Assembly (NCBI GenBank): GCA_019916065.1
Contig: CM034239.1
Coordinates: forward strand, 35,302,419 to 35,366,418
Origin: Vitellaria paradoxa
Taxonomy: Eukaryota > Streptophyta > Magnoliopsida > Ericales > Sapotaceae
DNA length: 64,000 nucleotides
Direction of reading: 5' to 3'
In this document: positions 49,701 through 60,400 of the stretch, piece by piece
How positions within the stretch are numbered: the stretch's first letter is position 1
Layout: each line of letters begins with the position of its first letter
Translations under genes and position numbers: made by a program
The notes under the pieces: model-generated
Told to the model about the DNA's origin: nothing
Seen by the model: only the letters and a program-made list of their open reading frames with translations
Database searches by the model: none

Positions 49701-51746
49701 TGGATTTGGTCATCTACTTTTGTTTGTACACAATATGACATCAATATACCGGATATGAATAGTTGGTATAAAAAAGTTATAGGTCGTCCATGCCAATAAA
49801 TAGAGCCATTGACAGTTAGCCAACACTATTATGTTGACATATTTAACTCGGCAATTGATTTTCTATTGGACGAGTTAAATTCTAGATACAATGATAGGCT
49901 AGGAAGCAGGGATACTCCAAAATAGGTGTTGTATCCGTATCCAACACATATCGGACATACATACTCTTCATATACTTCAAGATACATATCAGATACATCA
50001 CATGATATATTATATTATTTTATCATTTTTCTTCAAATATATAATTAAGACAAATCTAAATTTGAGTAGTTGAAACTCTTAAAATTATAAAATCTTATGA
50101 CTTATATTTTACTATAATTTGTATATTGAATTATATATTAAATTAATTTTGCTATGAATGTTATATTCGCATATACAACTAATAAAAATATACAAAATTT
50201 ATATTTTTTGAACGTATCTCTATCGTATCTGTATCCTCATTTTTTTAAAATTGCTGTCTCCATATCCGTACCTGTACCTGTACCGTATCTTTATCCCATA
50301 TCTGTATCCATGCTTCTTAGATGATAGGGGGAACTCCTTGTGCTTAGAATTGCTCTGGAACCTAAGAACAACTTTAAGTCATTTAAAGTTGATCATATTC
50401 GTAAGCTTGTAGAGAAGTTTTATCCTGAACATTTCAGTGAACCAGAAGTGTATTATTTGAGATGTCAGTTGGAGCACTATAAGGTTGATGTGCTTCATCA
50501 TGAAAGCTTCCAGAATATGTCTCCTATTTCTAAATTATGCCGAGAATTAGTTGAAACAAATAAGTCAAGACACTATAATTTGATCGACAGATTGATTTGT
50601 CTTGTTTTTTACTTTCCTTGTTTCTATTGCCACTACAGAATGAGTATTGTCAGCTGTGAAATATACTAAAACTATTCTTTGCAATAAAATGAAAGAAGAG
50701 TTCTTAGCGGACTCTATGATAATTTACATTGAACAAGAGCTTGCTGAAGATATCAATTCAGATTCGATAATAGACGAATTCTATTCTCTAAAACATCGAA
50801 GGGTGCAACTTCAATAATGTGCCCTACTTTTGTCTTTTATTTACGATTTTATGTACACTTGAATCTTATTATGTATGTTTGAACTTTATTTTTTTTTTTC
50901 CCATATTTGTCTTGTGTATTTAGATTGAATATTTTATAGTTAATTTGATAAATTTACATATTTAGATTGATAATTATTTATGATGGGAAAGAAATCATCT
51001 TTACATAGCCCGCGGTGAAAAAAAATCCTAACTCTGCCCTTTTTGAAGTGCTAAAACTTTCATAGTAAACTATTCAAAAAACTCTGAACTACCTCAAAGC
51101 TCACAACACCTAAAACTTAAAAGATAGCTAAGATGATGGTGGAACATAGAAAACAGCGAGCTTTTTTTTTAATAGTTAAACATGTCAACATTCTGTAATT
51201 CATTAAATCAAACATTAATACTTCTACGAAACTAGGTTTAGATGCTAATAAGGGTACGTTTAACTTAAAATGCACATAAATATATGTAAATCTATGATGT
51301 TCCTTTGGAGCCATAGCAATCAAACAGTTATTCAATAAAACAAAAGCAAAACCGGAAACTGCAAATCAAAAGAAAAATTACAAACGTATATATATATGTA
51401 TCTACATGTGTTAGAGAGGGGACCTTGGAGCCAGAAGTCCACGGCCGAGCTGCGCTTCGTGGTTGCGACCCCAAGCCCAGACCTCTCCCTTAGAAGTGAC
51501 GGCGAGGGAGTGATAGTGGCCGGCACTTATCCTGGAGATGTCGGGAGGGAGTTCAGGAACGGGGGTTGGCTCGTAGGCGTCGCTGCCGATGCCGACTGCG
51601 GACGAGGGCAATCCCAGCGCCCCTTGGCTGCCGTCCCCGAAGCTCATGACCGTCGTGTGCTTGCTTCTGATCCATCGGAAACTACCGCCGCCGATTTCGG
51701 TGGGAACACCTCGCACGATGCTCTCCTTCCTCAGTAAGCGGAGCAT
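40716..51746 (-). CDS. RCC1/UVR8-like seven-bladed beta-propeller protein with organelle-type N-terminus
   Basis: Exons (minus strand): 51424-51746, 41774-41990, 41284-41599, 40716-41200; joined 1341 nt, 446 aa, phases consistent and all GT-AG. The start is the ATG at 51746 (MLRLLRKESIVRG). Residues 1-33 are basic and lack RCC1 motifs, fitting a mitochondrial or plastid presequence. RCC1 repeats follow: VMSFGDGSQGALGLP; GHYHSLAVTSKGEVWAWGRN; the ISTAIGDDGSLWVWGKSKRG unit; GHTLALTNDGKLFGWG; the DHSLVLCRDGTLMSSGS unit; GHSLAIC...VSWGWNQSSQLGRG; AHSIALTSEGQIWVWGSGRN; closing DHNLVLIAE. An insert rich in S, E and K lies within one blade (about residues 195-235). The layout resembles Arabidopsis RUG1/RUG3-type proteins, some of which act in mitochondrial splicing; it is not certain which, so no symbol is given. 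The UVR8 Trp cluster was not verified. Intron 1 is 9,433 bp of nested transposons. Confidence 0.9.
41991..43439. other. RCC1-like intron 1, proximal part
   Basis: Ordinary intron sequence around 42000-42660 (no repeats, no frame of note), then a patch 42660-42956 and a hAT-type MITE (copy B). No separate gene. Confidence 0.5.
42957..43302. mobile_element. hAT-type MITE, copy B (346 bp)
   Basis: Starts TTATGAAGCACGGATAC, ends GATCCAAGCTTCATAG. Flanked by GTGAAGGC (42949-42956) and GTGAAAGC (43303-43310), 7 of 8 identical, the 8-bp duplication expected for hAT. Interior shares CTTAAAATTATAAGATCTT and TTGTGAATGTTATATTCA with copies A and C. Located in RCC1-like intron 1. Confidence 0.85.
43435..46583 (+). 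mobile_element. Deleted Ty1/copia retrotransposon with both LTRs (3.1 kb)
   Basis: 5' LTR 43440-43674 and 3' LTR 46351-46578 share TAGCTATTTAATACAA, TTGACCA, TGATTTGTATTA, TCCCACTT/GCCCACTT and GAGCAAC. TGGTATCAAAG (43675) is the tRNA-Met primer-binding site; TTACAGGGGA (46342) precedes the 3' LTR. Flanks GTGCC (43435-43439, 46579-46583) are the 5-bp target duplication. Interior pieces in order: gag-like text (LWKLVDQAEFRLI, LSEEDMSEVLGMSS), protease-like DSGASSHINYDAG (44779), GAG-pre-integrase WHARSGHPF (about 45171), CQLGKS, integrase-like LVHCNLWGPS and FIDDF, and the post-integrase RCVVFDEHNFPFVGD. Reverse transcriptase and RNase H are missing. Many stops and shifts. A 44-bp tandem duplication lies at 45729-45816. 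In sense opposite to the host RCC1-like gene. Confidence 0.85.
47120..47192. repeat. TATAT-rich microsatellite
   Basis: Irregular TATTATATAATATA repeats followed by (TA)n and CT-rich tract (47273-47305) inside hAT2 upstream of the transposase. Confidence 0.8.
47961..50817 (+). pseudogene. hAT transposase of the ZMYM1-like/TTF-finger (DUF4371) type, disabled
   Basis: N-terminus METQRSKRKKTIFSFFK at 47961, then a TTF-type finger region (GRQYRRFQYSWFDQFP). A TAG at 48306-48308 replaces the Trp usual in FPWL. The downstream DUF4371-like part: FCILVDKTKDTSNKEQMAIV (48840-48899), then with shifts YDGASNMHGAWNRLQALFLR (about 49054-49110), CPYAYYVYCFAHQLQLVLVA, RTTQWSSHLI-like near 49370. C-terminal hAT dimerisation part: NNFKSFKVDHIRKLVEKFYP (50370), STATTE (50626), KMKEEFLADSMIIYIEQELA (50689), KHRRVQLQ stop 50815-50817. 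Several shifts and stops; also interrupted by a 422-bp MITE (copy C). If the MITE and its duplication are ignored the frame runs on through it (DELNSRYNDR into GNSLCL). Confidence 0.85.
49891..50328. mobile_element. hAT-type MITE, copy C (422 bp), nested in hAT2 transposase
   Basis: Element 49899-50320. Starts CTAGGAAGCAGGGATAC and ends GTATCCATGCTTCTTAG, a nearly perfect 17-bp inverted repeat. Flanked by perfect 8-bp copies of ATGATAGG (49891-49898 and 50321-50328). The interior is AT-rich with several TATCGTATC/GTATCCGTA words near both ends. It inserted into the transposase-coding region of hAT2, so it is younger than hAT2. Confidence 0.95.
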
Positions 51747-52960
51747 TGCCACCGGATCAATTGCTCAATCAACGCTTCTCTCATTGTGTTTCTGTGTTGT
51801 GCCATCTTGTCCCTCTCCGCAGACGGGTTCGGGTTGGTTTGATTGGATTCGGCCTTCTTCGGGTCGAAGACACCCAAATGTGTCGGGCCTGGAATTGATT
51901 GGATCATGTGGGGGCCTGCGGTAAAAGTTCATATGCACGAGTAGGCTCGTAGACGGTTCCTTATTAGGCTTGATAGGGGTGGATCTTGATCTGAGCCCGA
52001 ATCAGTTAAAAGAAATTGTAGATTGGGCACGAATCCGAATTCATAATTCACCCCTATGCATCCGGGATTGTGAATAATCAGATGTTCAACCTGATTATAC
52101 GACCTAATCAGATAAGATTTATGTATTGCTAAAAGGGGCACATACAATACGTGTGTGTTTTTAATTAATTAATTATTTATTTAATTTTAAAAAATTAAAA
52201 AAAATATCTCAAGTAATAAATAATAAGTAATTTTAGTTAATGATATTTAAGTAGATAATAGGTAATTAAGGAGCATTTAAATAAAACAAGAGAATATTAT
52301 AACAGTAACAAGTAGTTAAAGAGTATTTAAGGAAAATAAAAAAATAAAAGAGCAAAATTACTTAAACAACTATAAAAATTAAAAAAAAAATTACTTTATA
52401 CATCAATTTTTATGAGTGGTTATTGATGGTTAAGTGTTATTAATAAAAAAAACAAAAACAAAAACAAAAGCTTCACCTATTAGTTGGTTTTATGAGTTTT
52501 ATAATTTCACCACTATCCTTGATATTTGTTTTACAATAATATAGATAAAATTTATAATGTTATCTAGAATTATCATAAAATTATATTATCGAGCTGGGTA
52601 AAAGTATATTTATAAATGCGAATTTGTTGAGTACCAAATAATTAAGTCCAAATCTTAAAAAACAAGTCAAAAACTATATCAATACGAGTTTAATTAAGTC
52701 TGAATTTGAATAAGTCTAGGTCTAGATCCGATTCATAAGCATACTTACTCATAAATGGAAGAAAAATAACACATATACTAATTGAGTTAGATGTAGAGAA
52801 TAAAGCTCCATTTTTCTTCTACTTTTGGTCTTGAAGGTGAATTTTTTTTTTTTTTTGGTCTTTTCTAATGGGTAATAGACATACTTTTTATTTTTATTTT
52901 TATTTTCATTTGTCTAAAGATATGTAATAGACTTACTTGAGTGTAGCATAAAAGTGGAGA
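51747..52960. other. Promoter side of the RCC1-like gene and AT-rich intergenic region
   Basis: 51747-51930 is GC-richer than its surroundings and is probably the 5'UTR and core promoter of the RCC1-like gene. 51940-52150 contains degraded text (GATTGGGCACGAATCCGAATTC) resembling a hAT-like end but without a partner. 52150-52960 is AT-rich with no gene. Confidence 0.45.
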
Positions 52961-55900
52961 TGTTATAACCTAGACTTTTCAATTATTTATTTTATTTATG
53001 GATTATATTTTTATTACGTAATTAGCTGAGTTTATTATATTTAATTATTAATTTATTTATTTTTAGAAAAGTGTGGATCAGTGGATATTTTGAAAAAAAT
53101 TTATCATGAATATATGATTGGAGGTTCGCTATAATTTAAGTGAATGTGATGACACTTAATTAAAGAAGTTATATATAAAAAGGTGATGTCGTATTTGGGT
53201 TTTATTACTTTCTGTATTAAGAGAGAGAGAAGGAAAGACAGAGAGAAGAAGCAATTTAGTTTTTCTCTTCTTTTATTTTTTATTTTTTTTACAATTAAAA
53301 GGTTAGTCTTTTTATTTTAATTATATTTTTTCACCTCATTAAATGTCGTGCTTTGATGAGGTTGGTGATAAGTTAAGGAGGATTGATAAAGGGTTTAATG
53401 TCTTATTGTTTGCCTGATTTGTATAAAAGTATATATATATAAAAGAAAAGAGAACTTTGCTATTGAGCTGATTAGCCTAAAACAAAAAAAAAGGAAAGAC
53501 TGCTGCGCAACAAGTTAAAGAGTTGTGTATATATACATATGTAAAGTTAAATTGATTGATTTGATAGAATATCAAAAAATATATATACTAGTGATATGAA
53601 TTATGCGATACATAGATTTGTCATATTATATGGTTAACTTAAGCGTACTACTATATGTTAAAACAGTTAAGTTATAAAAATATATTTAAAAGTAATATAT
53701 ATTGTAGTTTATGCAAATTCAATTAAATAATGAATGTAAAGCAAATAAAAATATTGATGCCATCAATAGTATCGATTCAATTAAATTCAAATTCCTATAA
53801 ATAAAAAGAAATGAAAAAAATTAGAGAGATTAAAGAATAACAATACTTACTCATATAATTAAACAATTTATAATTATTATTTTTACTCTTCCTACTACAG
53901 TGTTTATATGTATATATGTGTGTGTGTATATATCAATTATATACAAAAACTTACAAAATATAAACCAATTGCATATAAAAACTTTTAAAAATTAAAATTA
54001 CATATAAGAATTTTAAAAAATTAAAATTAAAATGCATATCAAGCAAATCACAAAGTTGAAGAGAAAATTGTTATAATAAACAGTTTCCAAGAAATTTGAA
54101 AGAAAAGAAGTTTTCGTATCTATTTATAGATTTTACATATAGGAGAGTCTTATTCTATTTAGATTAAAATATCATTTTGAAACTTATTTTATTCCAATTA
54201 AAATATTATTTTGATCGAATTGAAAGTCCAAATGCAATAAGAATTCGAGCGGCACTTCAATTGAATTGATTTATCCATAACAAATTTTATTTTTTAATTC
54301 CAATATTATTTGATATTTTTTAATAAATAATATTACAATATATATAATTTTAATAGATAATATTATAATTTGAATTAAGATATATCACTTATTTTGTCTA
54401 ATGATAAAATAATAAATGACACATTACTTGTTAATAAATTAACATTTTAATTATTTTTTGTATTATTTATTTAATAATAATAACTAAATTTATTATTTTT
54501 AAATAATAATTTATTTAATTATAAAAAAATTAAAAATAATAAATTATATAATAACTAGAAGTATATATTAAATAAAAATATCAAGTGACATGCACGAGTA
54601 CTCTAGTTTGAAATAAAATTGTGAGTAATGGTAATTATATACAATACTAATTCCATTTAGATTATAAAATTATAAATTAAGATAATTATAATTATAAATT
54701 TATGTTAATAAATTAAAATCTTTATTTAACAAGCTAATTAGGGTTATTTTTCTTTTTCTCTTACTCTTCTCATATTTTCTATTTGAATACTTTTTATATA
54801 AAAGATTTTAAATTAATATTTTAAAATGTGATAATATTTGTAATAAATAATAAAATTTATACTTTAATCTCTTTTGATTAATAATTTTTATTTTTATAGG
54901 TTATTTTACATTTTTTTATGTAAATTTGTTTTATAAATTTAAATTTAAGTTATTTACATGTTAAATTATATTTCTATGTCTTTATGCATAGGCATTTGCT
55001 AGTGAATTAATATAAGATATATATTTGTATACCCATATTATGGCTCCGTTTGAAGCTATACAAAATAAAATAAAATTTTATAAATTTTTACAAATACGAA
55101 TTACAAGACAGTAAAATTTAAATTCTTCACTTACTGCACGAATTACGAGACATTTATTTTTACAATTTTATTTTATTTTATACACTTTTATACAAATTCA
55201 AACACACCCTATATTTTTGTGAGGATGACTATGAATAGTAAGCTGGGATTTTGATCCGTGGTCTATGAAATTCCAAATTGATTGTAGGGTTGAGTTCGTA
55301 TGAGATTAGAAATGATAGCTGAGCCCTTGATTTGAGGAAAATGTTTTCTAAATTGCAAAATTTATTTTCAAAAGTTTGAAACCAAGAAGAAGCCAAGAAC
55401 AGAGCAACATTTTTAAGAGTTTGAACAAACCCGGGCACATGGTCTCCTGGGCGCTGGACCCTCTTATTCAAAATAGAACTTTCTTCTTACTTGTTTAAAT
55501 AAAGTATTTTCTCAATTTTTTTTCATATTGAAAATCTAAAAAGGTTTCTTTATAAATTATATTATGAAATCGTAAGATAAGTGAGAAGTATTTGAATTGG
55601 AACATATTCTAATACTAGCAATTGCTCGTGCCCGAATATTTTCAAATTTAAAATATTTTAAAATTTTAAACTTTCTTATTATATAATTTCAAAAAAATAA
55701 TTTTGATCATTTAACAAATTCAACAGTTGAGAATATTTCAAATTCAAAATTTTAAACTTCCTTATTGTATAAATGACACATAATGTAAAAGTGTATGTAT
55801 TTAAAAGCACATTAAAGTTGAAATTTTAATTTAAATGTTTATTTTTCATAAAATTTTTTAAAATTTAAATTTAAATATATTTCTTTAAATAAAAAATTTA

Positions 55901-56565
55901 GTTGACTTTGTCTAATATGTGTCTATACATTATTCAGTAATAATAGATAATATAAGTAAAATATAATTTGTATAATTTTACAAAATATATATATATAGAT
56001 ATATATAATATGCATGTATAATTTTAAAAATATAATATATATATTTATTTAAATTTCAAATTTCAAATTCAAATGATGTGTTTTATTATATAGATATATA
56101 ATAAGTAATGATGTGATGAAACCTTAATAATGAGTAGAATCAATGTTAAATCAAAGAATGTGCTTTATTGTATAGATATTGTGAACAATGTTATTGAAAG
56201 AACTATATTTATGATTTGGAATATGAATTTGAAAGGTTGTGAATAATACTATTGAAAAAAATATGCTTATGATTTGAAATGTAGTTTGACACGAGATATA
56301 AGATTATTGTTGATTATGATAAATGTTATGACGATGTATAATTGCTCATGCTTTATAATATTTATACTATTTTCCTTAGGTTATAAGGATGCATAGTTGC
56401 TATGATGTTTGAGTATTATATTATATGTACATGTTTACTTTAGCACTTTGCTTGGTTTGTCCTATCCTTAAATTGACCTAAACCTCAGTTCTGATTAACT
56501 ATTTTATTTGTTGCTTGTTCCATTAACCACGTCGTTCACTCTTGATTTGACACTAGGGTGTGACA
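52961..56565 (-). mobile_element. Possible 3.6-kb solo LTR, gypsy type, minus orientation
   Basis: Plus-strand ends TGTTATAACCTAGACTTTT and CACTAGGGTGTGACA; on the minus strand this is TGTCACACCCTAGTG ... GGTTATAACA, the same kind of ends as the LTR at 19522-23079 and of nearly the same length. Interior is AT-rich with no polyprotein; a small MITE lies inside (55042-55210). Flanking 5-mers GGAGA and AAATA do not match, so this may be two unrelated ends. Confidence 0.35.
55042..55210. mobile_element. Small MITE, 'TTCGTAATTCGTG' family, copy 3
   Basis: Left TGGCTCCGTTTGAAGCTATA, right TATACAAATTCAAACACACC, inverted; the core in minus orientation reads TCTCGTAATTCGTGCAGTAA. Confidence 0.65.
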
Positions 56566-56878
56566 AAATAGATTTGATATTTTTGTTTCATTTTGTTTTT
56601 AATTTTTTTTTTTTCAGTTTTTCCCTTCACGAATTCATATTATAAAATAACAGTGGGAGCTAGATATATAGAAATTTTCGTTGAAACAATCCTGTATTAA
56701 TTAAAGCCATCCTAAAGTGCGTTTGTTTAAAAATAATTAGTTTGCTGATTATCTTAGGTATGCACATAATCTTTTATAATTTTTTAACTAGAGCTTTTGT
56801 GAATGTATATTAAGAGTCAAGGGTGTGCAATGGTTGGCATACGTTTTCAAATTGAGTCGAGTTTGAACTATTTATGTG

Positions 56879-57215
56879 ATATTTGGTTTACTTTCTGTTT
56901 TCTGTTTTCTATTTTTTATTTTTATTTTTTGTGTTAAAATCTTAAAATGAGGGAACAAAAAATACTATATTTTTTGTTTTAAAATTTTCTTTGTTTTTTT
57001 ATCAAAAATTTTCAAAACGAATTTTTATCATTTTTCATTTTATGTGTAAATTTATTTTCGGTTTTCGAAAATAAATTTTAAAAACACAAGTAACCAAATA
57101 AATTTTGAACTGTTTTTTTTTATTTTCAAAGACACAAAATGAAAAATAAAATCAAGATAAAAAATAAAAACAAAAATAAAAAATAAAAAATAAAAAACCA
57201 AATCAAATGCCCCTT
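56879..57215. mobile_element. MITE related to the 7447-8090 complex
   Basis: Left end ATATTTGGTTTACTTTCTG followed by TTTTCTGTTTTCTATTTTTT; right end AAAATAAAAAACCAAATCAA then ATGCCCC. Long A/T inverted repeats as in the elements at 7447-8090. No coding capacity. Confidence 0.6.
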
Positions 57216-57472
57216 ATTTTTTTGAATTATTTCTGCCCATCCGTTAAACAAGCAAATGGGTCAAACGGATTAATAGATAAACTGGCCAGGTCAATTAAAC
57301 AGCAGTCACTAGACTTAGCCCAAAAAGAAGAGTTAAGAGATTTAGCGACTTAAAATTTGCAAGCATAGAGAAAAGACTTTGGAGTTAATTTATACACAAT
57401 AAAGTTGATCGATCATTAGTGTATGGCATCAAAGGATGCAGCAACAATATCTATATGAGAGTTCTAGATAAG

Positions 57473-60400
57473 TCATGGAAGCATGTCATAGAGGGTCTCT
57501 CGGGCATCCATGTTAAGAAACATATCGATGGGATCTTCTTCCTTGGAGCATTCACTACTCGTCCCTACTTGAGGAGGTGCAGACAAATTTGGAGAATCCC
57601 CAATATTATCATTCATCTGATGTTGAAAATACTCTCCAACAGACACACCCGTGACTTGATCAGTTGTCAGAGGATTTGGAGAATCCCCAGTATTATCATC
57701 TATCTGAGATTGAAAAAACTCCCTAGTAGACACATCGATGACACGATCAGTTGTAAGAGAATTTAGAGAATCTCCAATATCATCATTCATCCGATGCTGC
57801 AAGTACTCCCCAACAGACACATCAACAACTTGATCAGTTGTAAGAAGATTTGAAGAAACTCCAATATTCTTATTCATCTGAGATTGAAAGTACTCGCCAA
57901 CAGACACATCAATGACTTGATCACTTGTAAGAGGATTTGAAGAATCTCTATCGTTATCATTCATCTGAGGCTGAAAACACTCCCCCGTAGACGCTTCAAT
58001 GACTTGATTCACTGAAAGAGGAGGGGGAGAGTACGAAGAAGTACGTTGTTGGTAAATGTTTAGGGATGACTGTAAAGGTGCCAATGATGAGTCTATAATT
58101 CCAAACGTAGCAGCAAATGTATCCTCCAGCCCCATTGAAATAGCAACTACACCATCATTATTGTCATCGTTACCATCGCAAGAATCACCAACAACAGTAC
58201 TAATTGAACTTGCGATACCGTCATCTTGATGATTACCAAACATCTCGCAAGCCTCCTCCACTGCAATTTGAAGGGACCTCCCATCTCCACTCTAACACAA
58301 TATTAAATAATAATTAATTCCATACATATACATTGAGAAAATTAATAAGTTGTAAATAACAAACAATTGAATGAATCAATCAGTCTTAACAATAAAATAG
58401 TTCTATATTTCAATATTCTAGGTAAGATGGTCATGATTTGTCAGCTATTTGAATTTGATTTGTAGTTTTAATGAGTCAAATTTGAACTTAATTTGAGGCC
58501 TGTTTGAGATTAAGGTATAGCTTGAGTCCGAAAGTACTAGTTTTTTTAATTTACAAACCGGTTCAATAAATTAACATAAATTTAAAATATTTTTGATGAA
58601 AACAATACTCTTTTAAGTTAATCTAATTATTTGTTTTCATTTATTATATTTTAAACCAAAACTATTACTCGAACAATATATGAGTCAACTTCTGACTCAA
58701 ATTATTTTTAGTTGACTTAAATTAAGTTTGAAACTGTACAAAAATTTAAGTCTTAGAATATTAGTATAGAATGTGTTTGGAGTGATAAAAAGTGAAATAA
58801 AATGAAATAAAGTAATATAATTTATAGATTCGTAATTCGTGTAATGAGATAAAAGCGAATAACTTTTACAAATCTTTAGAGATTTTTTTAGAATTTTTCA
58901 ATAATATTTAGTAAATCAAACTTACTCATAGTTAGAGTCTAACTCGAGTAAAATCAATTCCACCCCTAATTACAATATTATATATATCACATGGACACTT
59001 TTCGTTGTTCCTCTTTCTTTGATGGGAGAACATGCCGTTTGTGGGCCAAAAAAAAAACTGACAAATCAGGTAAGCATTGAATTCGTGTTCAAGTCTCCAC
59101 ATACATACGCACACATATATATACAACGGTGGTAAAACTAATCATGAAGTCGTGATTTTGTATTCTCATAATTGAGCATATCTATTTGTTTCACTCTCAT
59201 AGATTAGGTTTTCATGTTTCTCAAATGATGGGTTTATCTCTATGGACCCAATTCAAATAAATGAATGGTTTTGGGTTACATAAAGCTAGATTTAGCAAGC
59301 TGAGGGTTGTGGGGGCCGAACAAAATTTGAATCAATGTCATTACAAATAAGGAGAATTGAATGGCGTTAGCAAGCAATGGAATTTTCTTCTGTGACGATA
59401 AAAAGAGACACTGTCTCCTTTGCGAATTGACAAATTAAACAACAAATATTATATATACACATATACAGGAACTAATTACCTCATTACTAAGGTTCACTTG
59501 ATCTCCTTGTCCCATGTGGGCCATTGAAGCTCCTTGGAAATCCTCCGGGACAAGAGCTCTTTTGCCGGCCGCATCAAATCGAAAAAGCAGAAAATATAAG
59601 AGTTGATGTAAACAGTTAGAGACCATTTTTTGCAATATGAAACCACGGAAAATGAAAAGATTTTGTAGCACATAATCTAGGATAAACAGTTAACGAATTC
59701 TTTATTATCTTACGGATTCACTTGACATGGCCCCAAGCTTGAAGATCCTGCTCCTTTCAGCGGGACTTTAGCTGGCTTTGGTTTTCTTGGAGGGCCTTGT
59801 AGAAGAAAGTTCAACTTAAAACTACTGAGCGATAATATTGGATATTGCACAATAAGTCCGACACTAAGATGAAGCAGTTATTGGGAGAAAATATAAATTT
59901 TATACAACACATATATTATTAATTTGAAATTGCCAAGAATTGTTATAATTTTAAATAAATTAATTAATTGACGTGCTCATTCAATTTAAAAATGTTCAAG
60001 TATAAACACACATTTATTAACCCCAAACACAACACTAACATGATTTCCATTCCTACTTCAAACATGAACACTTATGATTTCAGTAAGCATTGCATATATA
60101 TATATATATATGTATATATTGAAGTGAATATTTGGTGTTTAACAGTTTAATTAGCAAATAAACTTTTTCGGTATTTTGATGTCAATCTTTCTTTGTGTGC
60201 CTTTGTGAAAATTCAGCTGCTTTAACCGGTGGGAAAGAACATTTATTCCAGGGATGCTGTCTCCTTCTTAGCTTCTTAATCACATTGCTATTATAGGTGC
60301 GTTTAGAGTCATAGAAAACAAAATAAAATGAGATAAAATGAAATAAATTATAAATTCGTAATACGTGCATTGAGATAAAAATTAAAAATTTTTATAATTT

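Larger units (their letters stand above)
46692..51049 (+). mobile_element. hAT element 2 (ZMYM/TTF transposase type), 4.3 kb
   Basis: Element 46700-51041. Left end CAGGGGCGAAGGC; right end ATCCTAACTCTGCCCTT (minus strand AAGGGCAGAGTTAGGAT), a decayed CAGGGGCGGAG-type hAT end. Flanks TTGGAAGT (46692-46699) and TTTGAAGT (51042-51049), 7 of 8 identical. The left subterminal zone contains two diverged 60-bp repeats with TAGCCCA/AACCCA-GGTAATAC words (46785-46905) and a GGGCTACGGCGGGCTGTAGCCC mini-palindrome. The interior encodes the broken transposase at 47961-50817. It sits in RCC1-like intron 1, opposite in sense to the gene. Confidence 0.8.

Noticed and set aside
51396..51924. Plus-strand frames of about 110 aa over RCC1-like exon 1
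   Set aside because: GC-rich antisense shadows of the real RCC1 exon.
52961..56565. Full gypsy element here
   Set aside because: No gag, protease, RT or integrase motif was found in any frame, so only a possible solo LTR is listed.
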